DNA from: an uncultured Clostridia bacterium
GTDB lineage: Bacteria > Bacillota > Clostridia > Lachnospirales > Anaerotignaceae
Reading direction: 5' to 3'
Length of the DNA: 34,870 nucleotides
NCBI GenBank assembly: GCA_944380455.1
Contig: CALWHR010000060.1
Span: 1 to 34,870, forward strand
The notes beneath the pieces are model-generated. The model was not told where the DNA came from. It did not search any database and was given only the letters and a program-made list of their open reading frames with translations. Both the position numbers and the translations under genes were made by a program. Positions 1 through 8,397 of the stretch are shown here, piece after piece; within the stretch, counting starts at the first letter, position 1; every line of letters begins with the position of its first letter.

Positions 1-490
1 TTTTTTCAGCAGTATTTAATATGCTTTTTTCTGTTTTTTCTTTTTCTTCTGATTTTTCTGTTTTTATGCCCTCGGTTTTGTGCTCTGATAACACTGACTT
101 TTCATAAGAAGGCTTTTTATCATTTTCAGGCTCATTTAAAGGCATATTCTGTTTTTCGGCATGCTCTGCTTTTTTTGCATTTGATTTATAGCCTTCAACA
201 AAGCCTTCGTAAAACTCACGTCTGCCGTATAACCCCACTGCGGCACCGCAAATTTCTTTTTGGCCGTTTGTTATATTTTTTGTATTAAAATTAATGACTT
301 TTTTGTCTGCCTGTCCAATGCTTACATACTCGTTTTTGCCGTTATTATTTAATATTATGTATACCTGCCATGAAGGCTTTAAGTTTCTGCCTATTATTCT
401 TGCCTGGGATATTTCCGTACCTGTATTTAAATAAACCGCAAGAGTGCCGCCTCTTAATGAAACAACGCTTTTCCCTTTTTCAGTATCCAT
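1..490 (-). CDS. Hypothetical protein, N-terminal 163 codons (3' end outside window)
   Basis: An open minus-strand frame runs from an ATG at 488-490 off the left edge. A strong AGGAGGAG ribosome binding site lies 6-7 bases upstream. The visible protein starts MDTEKGKSVVSLRGG. Its first ~100 residues look like a compact mixed alpha/beta domain rich in V, I and G. From about residue 110 it becomes a Lys/Glu-rich low-complexity segment (EKSEEKEKTEK near the edge), probably a linker to a domain outside the window. No signal peptide or membrane segment is visible. I do not recognise the family. It is divergent from the 641 gene. The frame and ribosome binding site make the gene real; its function is unknown. 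Confidence 0.75.
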   Translation of the reverse strand, partial: MDTEKGKSVVSLRGGTLAVYLNTGTEISQARIIGRNLKPSWQVYIILNNNGKNEYVSIGQADKKVINFNTKNITNGQKEICGAAVGLYGRREFYEGFVEGYKSNAKKAEHAEKQNMPLNEPENDKKPSYEKSVLSEHKTEGIKTEKSEEKEKTEKSILNTAEK

Positions 491-573
491 ATAATTCTCC
501 TCCTGTAACAGATGTAAAATTACGCAAAAGTACCATGTTAAAAATATATGCACTTTCGCCTGTAATATACCCG

Positions 574-603
574 TTGACAAAAATACGATTTCATAATTAT
601 AAT
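574..603 (+). promoter_or_regulatory. Sigma-A-type promoter for the 641-2018 operon
   Basis: TTGACA at 574-579 and TATAAT at 598-603 with an 18-bp spacer, both perfect consensus. The expected start is near 610, about 30 bases before the TTG start of the export protein. Confidence 0.7.
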
Positions 604-640
604 TAATCAGATAAAAAAATAACGAAAAGAGGATAGATAA

Positions 641-1141
641 TTGCAGACAATACTTGACTTTTTTATTAATGCACTTCAGGGAAAAATTTCCAAAGAGCTT
701 ATAGTTTTTATTGTGTCGCTTTTTCCTATTGTTGAGCTTAGAGGCGGAATACTGGCCGGGTATGCAATAGGTGTAGACCTTCTTCCGGCTTTTGTTATAG
801 CTTTTTTGGGCAATATAATACCTATTCCGTTTATACTTCTGCTTATAAGAAAAATATTCGAGCTTCTTAAAAAAACACCAATGAAAAATATAGTTTATAA
901 ACTTGAAGAAAAAACCATGGCTAAAAGCGATAAAATACAGAAATACGGCTACTGGGGACTTTATATTTTTGTAGCCATACCCCTTCCGGGAACAGGCGGA
1001 TGGACAGGTGCTTTAGCCGCTTCACTTTTGCACATGGATATTAAAAAGGCATTTTTAACAATAGCCGCCGGAGTATTTACCGCCGGTGTAATTGTTTCAA
1101 TACTGTCATTCGGCCTTTTAAATGCTATAGGAATAGGATAA
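641..1141 (+). CDS. Small multidrug export family membrane protein (COG2426 / PF06695 type)
   Basis: A 166-residue integral membrane protein with about four hydrophobic segments (residues ~15-35, 40-70, 100-130, 140-163). The conserved start of the family is visible in ELIVFIVSLFPIVELRGG, and GYWGLYIFVAIPLPGTGGW (residues ~105-125) is also characteristic. Family members are annotated as putative small multidrug exporters, but substrates are not established. Translation starts at a TTG at 641, six bases after AAGAGGA; no ATG fits. The stop codon lies 4 bp before rsmA, so the two genes are translationally close and share the promoter at 574-603. Confident on family, not on substrate. Confidence 0.85.
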   Translation: MQTILDFFINALQGKISKELIVFIVSLFPIVELRGGILAGYAIGVDLLPAFVIAFLGNIIPIPFILLLIRKIFELLKKTPMKNIVYKLEEKTMAKSDKIQKYGYWGLYIFVAIPLPGTGGWTGALAASLLHMDIKKAFLTIAAGVFTAGVIVSILSFGLLNAIGIG

Positions 1142-1145
1142 AAAA

Positions 1146-2018
1146 ATGAGTGAGAAAATATCAACACCATTAAAAACTAAAGAAATTATTGAAAAATACG
1201 GTTTTTATTTTAAAAAGAATTTCGGACAGAACTTTCTTATAGACCAAAATGTATTAAAAAACATCGTTACGTCGGCAGGCATTACAAAAGACGATTTTGT
1301 GCTTGAAATAGGCCCGGGAATTGGCAGTCTTACCCAGTTTTTAGGCGACAGCGCCAAAACGGTTTGTGCCATAGAAATAGACAAAAACCTTATACCCATA
1401 CTGGAAGATACCCTCTCCGGATATGACAACATACATGTTATAAACAGCGATGTTCTTAAGCTGGATTTAAACGAGATAATAAAGACTTACGGAAACGGCA
1501 GAAAAGCAAAGCTTGCGGCTAATCTGCCTTACTACATTACAACACCTATTATTATGGAGCTTTTGGAAAAGCATGCAGATATTGAGAGCATGACTGTTAT
1601 GGTGCAAAAAGAAGTAGCCGACCGTATGCAGGCAAAGCCAGGAACAAAGGATTACGGTGCTCTTTCGGTTGCCGTGCAGTTTTACTGTGATGCACACACT
1701 GATTTTATAGTGCCGCCTTCCTGCTTTATGCCAAAGCCCAATGTAGACAGTGCCGTTATAACTCTTACTCTTAAAGATAGTTCTGTAAGTGTTAAAAACG
1801 AAGAAATTATGTTTAAAATTGTAAAATGTGCTTTTGGTCAAAGGCGAAAAACACTTTTAAACGGATTACACAACTTAGGGAACTTTGGTCTTTCAAAAGA
1901 AGATTTGACTCAGTCTTTGGAAGAAGCCGGCTTTGACAGCCGTATAAGAGGCGAGGCATTAAGTGTTGAGCAGTTTGCTCTTTTAGCCGATATAATAGAA
2001 GAAAAAATCAAAAAATAA
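1146..2018 (+). CDS. rsmA: 16S rRNA (adenine1518/1519-N6)-dimethyltransferase RsmA (KsgA)
   Basis: Dimethylates the two adjacent adenines in the 3' terminal hairpin of 16S rRNA during small-subunit maturation, using S-adenosylmethionine. The 290-residue length is normal. The N-terminal KKNFGQNFL signature is at residues 23-31. SAM-binding motif I (EIGPGIG) is at 54-60, the acidic residue after beta-2 is in AIEIDK at 75-80, and the catalytic NLPY is at 126-129. The C-terminal helical domain carries FGQRRKTLLNGL. The start ATG follows the upstream stop by 4 bp, and its ribosome binding site (GGAT) lies in the end of the upstream gene. The gene is usually linked to other housekeeping genes in Firmicutes; here its partner is a membrane exporter. 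Confidence 0.97.
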   Translation: MSEKISTPLKTKEIIEKYGFYFKKNFGQNFLIDQNVLKNIVTSAGITKDDFVLEIGPGIGSLTQFLGDSAKTVCAIEIDKNLIPILEDTLSGYDNIHVINSDVLKLDLNEIIKTYGNGRKAKLAANLPYYITTPIIMELLEKHADIESMTVMVQKEVADRMQAKPGTKDYGALSVAVQFYCDAHTDFIVPPSCFMPKPNVDSAVITLTLKDSSVSVKNEEIMFKIVKCAFGQRRKTLLNGLHNLGNFGLSKEDLTQSLEEAGFDSRIRGEALSVEQFALLADIIEEKIKK

Positions 2019-2035
2019 AATTCCAAACAATATTT

Positions 2036-2067
2036 AAAAGGCGAAAACTTGGTTTTCGTCTTTTTTT
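2036..2067 (+). terminator. Rho-independent terminator after rsmA
   Basis: A 13-bp stem (AAAAGGCGAAAAC pairing with GTTTTCGTCTTTT, one G-U pair), loop TTG, followed by a run of seven T. Confidence 0.9.
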
Positions 2068-2110
2068 GTATTATACATAAATTGCATATATTAAAGGTTT
2101 CTTAAAGTAA

Positions 2111-2139
2111 TTGTTAGAGCTGATGTTTTATGATATAAT
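2111..2139 (+). promoter_or_regulatory. Extended -10 sigma-A promoter for degV
   Basis: TTGTTA at 2111-2116, a 17-bp spacer, then TATAAT at 2134-2139 preceded by TGA (extended -10 element). It lies about 38 bp upstream of the degV start. Confidence 0.75.
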
Positions 2140-2176
2140 TATCTCGATTTTTGTAGTTTAAACAGGAGGATTTAAA

Positions 2177-3058
2177 ATGGCTAAAACAGCTGTTGTAACA
2201 GACAGTAACAGCGGAATTACACAATCAGAAGCCGAAAAACTCGGCATTACCGTTATACCAATGCCTTTTACAATAAACGGCGAAACTTATTTTGAGGACA
2301 TAACACTTACACAAAAACAGTTTTATGAACACCTTGAAAATGACGCTCAAATAGGCACATCCCAGCCGGCCATTAGCGACATAACCGACTGTTGGAATAA
2401 TCTGCTTAAAGACTATGACGAAATAGTGCATATACCAATGTCCAGTTCTTTAAGCGGTTCATGCCAGACAGCCATTATGCTTTCAGAAGACTACGACGGC
2501 AAAGTCCATGTTGTAAATAACCAAAGAATATCCGTAACACAAAAACAATCCGTTTTGGATACACTTGAAATGATTTCAAATGGCATATCCGGCGAAAGAA
2601 TAAAAAACTACCTTGAAAGAACAAAACTTGATTCCAGTATATACATAACCCTTGAAACACTTAAATATTTAAAAAAAGGCGGAAGGGTTACACCTTCGGC
2701 GGCGGCACTTGCTTCTCTTTTAAAAATAAAGCCTATACTTCAAATACAGGGTGAAAAACTGGATTCTTTCTCAAAAGCCCGTACCAAAAAACTGGCTAAA
2801 AAAATAATGCTTAATGCCGTTTTAAGTGATATGAAAGAACGCTTTAACAGCGGTGAAAGTGATGAAAACGTGTCACTTCATGTGGCATACAGCGGCACAG
2901 ACACTACAGAAGCCAATGAGTTTAAAAAGGAAATACAGGAGATGTTCCCTTCTCAGCCTGTAATGGTAGACCCGCTTTCATTAAGTATTGCCTGCCACAT
3001 AGGCTCCGGCGCTCTTGCCATAGCCTGTGCCAAAAAACTTAATTTAAACGATGTATAA
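2177..3058 (+). CDS. DegV family fatty-acid-binding protein
   Basis: A 293-residue DegV (PF02645) protein. In Firmicutes these proteins bind a fatty acid and present it to fatty acid kinase FakA, feeding exogenous fatty acids into phospholipids. The opening VTDSNSGI (residues 6-13) and the ligand-loop motif PMSSSLSGSC (residues ~95-104) are diagnostic. The second domain has LKYLKKGGRVTPSAA and, near the end, HIGSGALAIAC. AGGAGG sits 7 bases before the ATG. It is monocistronic, with its own promoter and a strong terminator. Genomes usually carry several DegV paralogues, so the particular lipid preference cannot be read here. Confidence 0.93.
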   Translation: MAKTAVVTDSNSGITQSEAEKLGITVIPMPFTINGETYFEDITLTQKQFYEHLENDAQIGTSQPAISDITDCWNNLLKDYDEIVHIPMSSSLSGSCQTAIMLSEDYDGKVHVVNNQRISVTQKQSVLDTLEMISNGISGERIKNYLERTKLDSSIYITLETLKYLKKGGRVTPSAAALASLLKIKPILQIQGEKLDSFSKARTKKLAKKIMLNAVLSDMKERFNSGESDENVSLHVAYSGTDTTEANEFKKEIQEMFPSQPVMVDPLSLSIACHIGSGALAIACAKKLNLNDV

Positions 3059-3060
3059 CA

Positions 3061-3108
3061 AAAACAGCACAAGCCCTATACACAAAAGGGTTGTGCTGTT
3101 TTATTTTA
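3061..3108. terminator. Strong terminator between convergent genes
   Basis: AAAACAGCACAA-g-CCC pairs with GGGTTGTGCTGTTTT (one bulged base), followed on the + strand by TTTTATTTTATT. A T-rich flank on the other strand suggests it also serves the convergent 3142-3735 gene. Confidence 0.9.
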
Positions 3109-3110
3109 TT

Positions 3111-3143
3111 ACTCTTTTATCACTCTTTTATAACTCTTTTATT
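3111..3143. repeat. Three 11-bp tandem repeats (ACTCTTTTATN)
   Basis: ACTCTTTTAT followed by C, A and T in three successive copies. The array lies just downstream of the terminator and touches the stop codon of the minus-strand gene at 3142. Likely slippage-generated DNA; no function is evident. Confidence 0.8.
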
Positions 3144-3735
3144 ACTGATTTATAATTTCGTCATTCTGTACCGTTTCACAGTCTATATCAACCATTACAT
3201 CATCACTGGCAGTATAAACTTTTACATTGCTTACACTTTCTGCCTGAGTGCTGTCGGAATACGGCACAAATGTTATTTTAGGCGGTTCTATTTTTTTTGT
3301 TAATTTCACATCTGCATTTGTTGTTGTATCTTTAGCGCTTACAACTACTTTTGCCGCCTCGCTGTTTTCTGCAACAGCTACAACGGCACACGGAGTATCA
3401 TTTACTACAGTATTGGCATTTACAATAACGCTCTCATCTGTGCTGTATAATATAGAATCAACAGTGTATGAACCTCTGTTATTGTTATTAAGTATGGCAA
3501 GGCCTATACCTTCTTTGCCGTTTTCATCGGTATAGTTAAAAGCACATACTTTGTTTTTGTCTTCGTTTTCGTAGGAGAAAACCGAAACACTGTTTAAACC
3601 GGAATTTTCACTTATAATATCCTCTACTGCACTTGTTTTGCTTGTGCCGCCTAAAAACACCAGCTTAACAAGTATAATGCATATAACACAGGCTATTATA
3701 AAACCGGTAAAGAATTTCTTATCTTTTGGACTCAT
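3142..3735 (-). CDS. Membrane-anchored hypothetical protein
   Basis: 197 residues. A short basic N-terminus (MSPKDKK) is followed by one hydrophobic helix at residues ~9-30, which could be a signal anchor. The rest is a soluble, Ser/Thr/Val/Asn-rich region expected to be extracytoplasmic; its alternating V/T/N pattern suggests beta structure. There are no Cys pairs or recognised catalytic motifs, and I do not recognise the family. AGAAGGGAAATGTT precedes the ATG. It starts 18 bp after the MATE stop codon, so the two are probably co-transcribed, but a functional link is only inferred from that spacing. Confidence 0.75.
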   Translation of the reverse strand: MSPKDKKFFTGFIIACVICIILVKLVFLGGTSKTSAVEDIISENSGLNSVSVFSYENEDKNKVCAFNYTDENGKEGIGLAILNNNNRGSYTVDSILYSTDESVIVNANTVVNDTPCAVVAVAENSEAAKVVVSAKDTTTNADVKLTKKIEPPKITFVPYSDSTQAESVSNVKVYTASDDVMVDIDCETVQNDEIINQ

Positions 3736-3753
3736 AACATTTCCCTTCTGTTT

Positions 3754-5130
3754 TTAAGCCGATGCCTCAGCCTCATTTTTAAGGCCTAATTTGCCCAAAG
3801 AACGTTTTAAGAAGAATATACTTAAAATCATGGCTACTACTTCCGCAACAGGGAATGCAAACCATACAATATCAAGACCGCCTATTTTGGAAAGTATATA
3901 TGCCGCCGGTATAAGCACAACTACCTGTCTGCCTATTGATATGTAAAGGCTGTAAAAACCGTGGCCGAAAGCCTGACAAACAGAGCTTGTTATAATACAG
4001 AATCCGGCAAAAATATAGCTTAAGCAAATTATTCTTAAAGCATGAACACCTATTACAAGCATATCATCAGAAGCATTAAAGAGCAACAATAATTTATCCG
4101 GCAATATCTGGAATATAGCAAGACCTATAAGCATTATGCATACAGCATATATAACAGCCAGTTTAATTGTTTTGTGTATTCTGTCGCCTTTTCTTGCGCC
4201 ATAGTTAAAAGCAAGTATAGGAACCATAGCATTGTTTATACCGAATATAGGCATAAATACAAAGCTTTGAAGCTTAAAGTAAACACCAAATACTGCAACG
4301 GCTGTAGGTGTAAATACAATAAGTATTTTGTTCATGGCATAAGTCATAACAGAACCTATAGAAATCATAAGTATTGAAGGTATACCTATGCCAAGTATTG
4401 TTTTTATAACACTCCACTGTGGAGCAAGGTTTGAAAGCTTAAAGTTAATATCCGGGTTCTTTTTTATATTAAGTATAAAAGCCATTAAACCGGCTACACA
4501 CTGGCCTATTACTGTGGCATAAGCCGCTCCGGCAACCCCAAGCTTAGGAGCACCTAAAAGACCGAATATAAGTATAGGGTCAAGAACTATGTTTATAACG
4601 GCACCTGTTGTCTGTGTAAACATTGTATAAAGTGTTCTGCCTGTAGCCTGAAGAAGTCTTTCAAATGTAAGCTGCATAAAAATACCTATTGAAAAAATAC
4701 AGCATATACGCACATATTCTGTTCCGCCTTCATATATGGAAGCTATATTTGTTTGGCTCTTCATAAAAAGGCCGGCACAGAATATACCGAAAACAAGGAA
4801 TATAACAAAGCTTATTAAATTTAAAAGTACACCCTGCATGGCAGTTTTGTCTGCTGCCGATTGCTTCTTTTCACCTAATGCTCTTGAAAGCACAGCATTT
4901 GTACCAACACCTATACCGCTACCCATAGCAATCATAAAGTTCTGTATAGGGAAAGCCATAGAAACGGCAGTAAGTGCATCTTCACTTAACTGTGAAACGT
5001 AAATACTGTCTACTACGTTGTAAAAGGCCTGTACTATCATAGAAATCATAATAGGTATGGCCATTGATAAAAGAAGCTTGTTTACGGGCATAGTACCCAT
5101 TTTGTTTTCATTTACACTATTGTTTTCCAT
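3754..5130 (-). CDS. MATE family multidrug/cation efflux transporter
   Basis: A 458-residue, 12-helix transporter of the MATE (MatE, PF01554) fold, present twice in pseudo-symmetric halves. The start NKLLLSMAIPIMISMIVQ and VDSIYVSQL are typical of the DinF/NorM-like bacterial group that exports drugs or other solutes using Na+ or H+ gradients. GIGVGTNAVLSRALGE (residues ~75-90) and FNYGARKGDRI (residues ~310-320) are conserved loops. A perfect AGGAGGA lies before the ATG. It is probably part of an EamA-MATE-hypothetical operon: the EamA stop is 60 bp upstream with no terminator between. The substrate cannot be inferred. Confidence 0.93.
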   Translation of the reverse strand: MENNSVNENKMGTMPVNKLLLSMAIPIMISMIVQAFYNVVDSIYVSQLSEDALTAVSMAFPIQNFMIAMGSGIGVGTNAVLSRALGEKKQSAADKTAMQGVLLNLISFVIFLVFGIFCAGLFMKSQTNIASIYEGGTEYVRICCIFSIGIFMQLTFERLLQATGRTLYTMFTQTTGAVINIVLDPILIFGLLGAPKLGVAGAAYATVIGQCVAGLMAFILNIKKNPDINFKLSNLAPQWSVIKTILGIGIPSILMISIGSVMTYAMNKILIVFTPTAVAVFGVYFKLQSFVFMPIFGINNAMVPILAFNYGARKGDRIHKTIKLAVIYAVCIMLIGLAIFQILPDKLLLLFNASDDMLVIGVHALRIICLSYIFAGFCIITSSVCQAFGHGFYSLYISIGRQVVVLIPAAYILSKIGGLDIVWFAFPVAEVVAMILSIFFLKRSLGKLGLKNEAEASA

Positions 5131-5190
5131 ATTTCCTCCTAAAACACAAGTTCCTAACTTAAAATTGCTTAATGCATTTAATATTTGCTT

Positions 5191-6120
5191 TTACTGCTCA
5201 GCACCTTGATGGACATGCTTTGACGCATTTTTTTCGGAATTAAATAATCTGTCCTTGTCCGATATAAAAAGACCTATAAATATAAGCCCTATACCACACA
5301 GCTCCATTAAAGTTATTTTCTCTTTTAAGAATATAACCGAAAATATAACCGTTACAACAGGTATAAGGTATATGTATACGCTTGTTTTTACGGCACCCAG
5401 TATTTTAAGGGCACTGTTCCAAGTTACATAGCAAATTCCCGAGCCTAAAAAGCCGAGAAATGCAAAGCTGAGCAAAACTTTTGTATTACCTAAGTCCTTA
5501 AGCTTTACATCAAAGCCCATAAAATACAAAACCGGAATACAAATTATTATTGCATAAAAGAATATGTGCCTTGTCATGGGCACAGCCTTAACACCTAATG
5601 AGCTTATTTTTTTTGTTATGGTTGAATATACAGCCCAGCTAAAAGCCGCTCCACAGGCCAATATTAAGCCTTTAAAATCCAAGGCGCCTTCAACACCGCC
5701 GTTAAGTGTTACAAGTGTAATACCTACCATAGCCAAAACAAAACCGGCAAAAAAATACCGTTTTGTCTTTTCGCCTAAAAAAACTCTGGATATTAAAGCA
5801 GTAAAAAACGGCGATACCGAAACAAGTATGCCTACCGCCGATGCGGTTATATACGTGAGGGCAGTATTTTCAAAAAGGAAATACACCACAACACCGAATA
5901 ATCCCGCTGAGGCAAACATTAATTCCTCTTTAAAGCTCTTTGTTTTTACTCTGCTGTGATCCAGTATCATAAGCAGTACCCAAGCAGCCGAAAACCGTGT
6001 AAAAAGTATCTCTGCCGGAGTAAATTTATCCAGTAGAACTTTTGTTACAACAAATGTGGTTCCCCAAATAAGTATGCTCCAAAGAGCACATAAGTGGCCC
6101 CGTGTACTGGCCTTTTCCAT
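5191..6120 (-). CDS. EamA/DMT-superfamily transporter (10 TM)
   Basis: A drug/metabolite transporter superfamily permease with two EamA repeats. The first repeat starts LCALWSILIWGTTFV; the second starts near GLILACGAAFSWAVYS. About ten hydrophobic helices are visible. Such proteins export amino acids, nucleotides or other metabolites, and the substrate here is unknown. I place the start at the ATG at 6118-6120 (309 residues), preceded by GAGAGGGGGA. A longer frame reaches a TTG at 6183, but that TTG is the -35 box of a good promoter at 6155-6183, so it cannot be translated from that transcript. First gene of the operon with MATE and the 3142-3735 gene. Confidence 0.9.
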   Translation of the reverse strand: MEKASTRGHLCALWSILIWGTTFVVTKVLLDKFTPAEILFTRFSAAWVLLMILDHSRVKTKSFKEELMFASAGLFGVVVYFLFENTALTYITASAVGILVSVSPFFTALISRVFLGEKTKRYFFAGFVLAMVGITLVTLNGGVEGALDFKGLILACGAAFSWAVYSTITKKISSLGVKAVPMTRHIFFYAIIICIPVLYFMGFDVKLKDLGNTKVLLSFAFLGFLGSGICYVTWNSALKILGAVKTSVYIYLIPVVTVIFSVIFLKEKITLMELCGIGLIFIGLFISDKDRLFNSEKNASKHVHQGAEQ

Positions 6121-6154
6121 TTTAGAAATTCCCCCTCTCTTTAACGTAAAATAT

Positions 6155-6183
6155 ATTATATTAAAATTAATTAATATATTCAA
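6155..6183 (-). promoter_or_regulatory. Sigma-A promoter for the EamA-MATE operon
   Basis: Read on the minus strand, TTGAAT (6178-6183), a 17-bp spacer and TATAAT (6155-6160). Transcription should begin near 6148, 28 bp before the chosen EamA start. Confidence 0.7.
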
Positions 6184-6365
6184 TAGATTTATGTAAGCAA
6201 ACTAACAAAAGTCTGAAAATTTGGCTTAGAACATAATTAACAGGTATAAAAAAAGCTCTTTTACAATATTGTGCCACTAAAATATTACAGCAATTTTCAG
6301 ATTATAAGTGCAGTGAAATTATAAATATAAATTATAAAACCATAATAAAATTACCAAAATAAGTA

Positions 6366-6408
6366 ATATTAAACAAAATTAAGCCGCAGGCAACAAAACC
6401 CACGGCTT
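6366..6408 (-). terminator. Terminator of the purO-AICARFT operon
   Basis: On the minus strand, AAGCCGTGGG pairs with CCTGCGGCTT (10 bp with two G-U pairs) around an 8-base loop and is followed by TTAATTTTGTTT. It lies beyond the 10-bp repeat array that follows the AICAR transformylase stop. Confidence 0.7.
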
Positions 6409-6430
6409 ATATAAAACATGTATAAAATTT

Positions 6431-6490
6431 TAACTATTTCTAACTATTTCTAACTATTTCTAACTATTCCTAACTATTTTTAACTATTAA
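6431..6490. repeat. Six tandem 10-bp repeats (TAACTATTTC) overlapping a stop codon
   Basis: Units 1-3 are identical (TAACTATTTC), unit 4 ends TTCC, unit 5 ends TTTT, and unit 6 (TAACTATTAA) contains the stop codon of the AICAR transformylase gene at 6487-6489. On the coding strand the unit reads GAAATAGTTA, so every reading frame after the gene meets stop codons quickly, starting with a double TAA TAG. Copy number could vary between strains. Confidence 0.9.
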
Positions 6491-7662
6491 TGGTGGAAAA
6501 GTCTTATGCCTGTAAAGCACATAGCCATATTGCAGTCATTAGCTGTTTTAATAACTATATCATCCCTTATAGAGCCGCCTGGCTGAGCAACATACTTAAC
6601 ACCGCTTCTGTAAGCACGCTCTATATTGTCCCCAAATGGGAAGAAAGCGTCTGAACCAAGGGCAACATCTTTCATATTTGAAAGCCATGCTTTTTTCTGC
6701 TCCGGTGTAAATACTTCAGGCTTTACTTTAAATATGTTCTGCCATTTGCCTTCTGCTAAAACATCCATATAATCATCGCCTATATAAAGGTCAATAGCAT
6801 TGTCCCTGTCGGCACGGCCTATTGTATCAATAAACTGCAAATTCATTACATTAGGACTCTGACGAAGGAACCAGTTGTCGGCCTTGCTTCCTGCAAGTCT
6901 TGTGCAGTGAATACGGCTCTGCTGTCCGGCACCTATACCTATGGCCTGTCCACCTTTTGCAAAGCATACTGAGTTTGACTGTGTGTATTTAAGTGTAATA
7001 AGAGCTATTATAAGGTCTATCTGTGCTGAGTCAGGTATTTCTTTATTTTCTGTTACAACATTTTTAAGAAGCTCTCTGTCTATTTTAAGCTCGTTTCTGC
7101 CCTGCTCAAATGTAATGCCGTAAACCTGTTTTCTTTCAACAGGTTCCGGTTTATATGAAGGGTCTATCTGTATAACGTTGTAGTTGCCTTTTTTCTTTGT
7201 TTTAAGTATTTCAAGGGCTTCCGGCTCATATCCTGGAGCTATTACGCCGTCTGATACTTCTCTTTTAATAATGTTTGCTGTAGATACATCACAAACATCT
7301 GAAAGAGATATAAAATCACCAAAAGATGACATTCTGTCGGCACCTCTTGCCCTTGCATAAGCACAAGCCAAAGGTGAAAGCTCGCCTAAATCATCTACCC
7401 AGTATATTTTTTTAAGTGTATCGCTTAAAGGAAGGCCAACTGCTGCACCTGCCGGTGAAACGTGTTTGAAAGATGTAGCCGCAGGAAGGCCTGTAGCCTC
7501 TTTTAATTCCTTTACAAGCTGCCAGCCGTTTAAAGCATCAAGGAAATTGATATATCCCGGTTTTCCGTTAAGGACTGTAATAGGCAAATCCCCGTTTTCA
7601 ATAAATATTCTTGACGGCTTCTGGTTCGGGTTGCAGCCGTATTTAAGAGCAAGTTCCTTCAT
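6487..7662 (-). CDS. purH: Stand-alone AICAR transformylase (PurH formyltransferase domain without the cyclohydrolase domain)
   Basis: Catalyses step 9 of purine synthesis, transferring a formyl group from 10-formyl-tetrahydrofolate to AICAR to give FAICAR. The 391 residues start [12 protein letters not shown], the usual entry to the AICARFT domain. The catalytic Lys-His pair is K66-H67 in [10 protein letters not shown]. The family signatures [33 protein letters not shown] and [12 protein letters not shown] follow. The N-terminal MGS-like IMP cyclohydrolase domain of ordinary bifunctional PurH (about 530 residues in E. coli) is absent. The missing step is supplied by the PurO-type gene 21 bp upstream. 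AGGGAGGT lies 10 bases before the ATG. The gene symbol follows the domain; some annotations leave this form unnamed. Confidence 0.93.
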   Translation of the reverse strand: MKELALKYGCNPNQKPSRIFIENGDLPITVLNGKPGYINFLDALNGWQLVKELKEATGLPAATSFKHVSPAGAAVGLPLSDTLKKIYWVDDLGELSPLACAYARARGADRMSSFGDFISLSDVCDVSTANIIKREVSDGVIAPGYEPEALEILKTKKKGNYNVIQIDPSYKPEPVERKQVYGITFEQGRNELKIDRELLKNVVTENKEIPDSAQIDLIIALITLKYTQSNSVCFAKGGQAIGIGAGQQSRIHCTRLAGSKADNWFLRQSPNVMNLQFIDTIGRADRDNAIDLYIGDDYMDVLAEGKWQNIFKVKPEVFTPEQKKAWLSNMKDVALGSDAFFPFGDNIERAYRSGVKYVAQPGGSIRDDIVIKTANDCNMAMCFTGIRLFHH

Positions 7663-7683
7663 AACACAAATTACCTCCCTTTA

Positions 7684-8397
7684 TTATTTGTTTTTGTTAA
7701 TTATTCTTGTTTCGTATTTACCAGTAGCTATATCAATAAATCTTACAAAAAGAGAAACCTTGTTGTCTTCGTTAAGGCTTGACCAAATCATGTCTGTAAA
7801 CTCATCAATATTGCCTTTAATTTCTACTCTCTTAGGTTCGCCTTCAAAGCTTGGAAGCGGATTTTCATTTCTTGCATAAGTATGAATAAATCTGCCTTCG
7901 CCGTTTATAGGATTATTGTAAGCAAATGTAAAACGGTCGCAGCTTTCAGGTCTGCCGTTATCACTTTTAAGTATGCTCATTGCATAGTTATAATTTCCGT
8001 TTTCAACATGCATAATGCCTGAAATTCTTGGTGTATAATTAGGACCGTCAGGCTCAAACTCCCTTTCTCTTAAAGACTGCTCAAATGTAGACTGCTTGTC
8101 CATAAGCTCATAAATTGTGTCTGTCTGGTCTCCGTTTGTAACTATTGTTTTATTGCCTAAAACTCTTACAGGAGCGTAAATAATAAGGCTTGGGTCCTCT
8201 AATTTAGAAGGGTCAAAAGCCTCTGTGCGTATGCCTTCTCCGTCTTCAACAAAAACTCTGTTACGGCTGTTTGAGCTTCTGCCCATTATAAAATATGCTG
8301 TAACAGCAGTTTTGCCGTCTTCTGATTTGCCTATTACAATACCCCTGCCCGGATATGGGTTAGACATAAGTTCTTCTTTTAAAGATATAAGCTTCAT
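7684..8397 (-). CDS. purO: PurO-type IMP cyclohydrolase (archaeal-like, COG3363)
   Basis: Closes FAICAR to IMP, the last step of de novo purine synthesis. The 237-residue protein is unrelated in sequence to the MGS-type cyclohydrolase of PurH and matches the PurO family first described in methanogenic archaea (IMP_cyclohyd, PF07826). NPYPGRGIVIGK (residues ~13-24) and FIMGRSSNSRNRVF (residues ~37-50) are the conserved substrate-binding blocks, and RFTFAYNNPINGEGRFIHTY is near the C-terminal third. The start ATG has GGGGAGG at 7-base spacing. It is first in a two-gene operon with the stand-alone AICAR transformylase, and together they replace bifunctional PurH. I recognise the family by motif pattern; structure-based confirmation would settle it. 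Confidence 0.85.
   Translation of the reverse strand: MKLISLKEELMSNPYPGRGIVIGKSEDGKTAVTAYFIMGRSSNSRNRVFVEDGEGIRTEAFDPSKLEDPSLIIYAPVRVLGNKTIVTNGDQTDTIYELMDKQSTFEQSLREREFEPDGPNYTPRISGIMHVENGNYNYAMSILKSDNGRPESCDRFTFAYNNPINGEGRFIHTYARNENPLPSFEGEPKRVEIKGNIDEFTDMIWSSLNEDNKVSLFVRFIDIATGKYETRIINKNK

Larger units (their letters stand above)
6121..6486. other. Intergenic region (366 bp) between EamA and AICAR transformylase genes
   Basis: It holds the EamA promoter (6155-6183), an AT-rich stretch (6184-6365) in which I see no gene or clear structure, the terminator of the purine operon (6366-6408), and a 10-bp tandem repeat (6431-6490). Confidence 0.7.

Noticed and set aside
6121-6183. N-terminal extension of the EamA transporter to a TTG at 6183
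   Set aside because: The TTG is the -35 box of a TTGAAT-N17-TATAAT promoter and lacks a ribosome binding site; the ATG at 6120 has one and begins just before the conserved TM1.
6431-6490. CRISPR-like array
   Set aside because: The units are 10 bp with no spacers; it is a simple tandem repeat.
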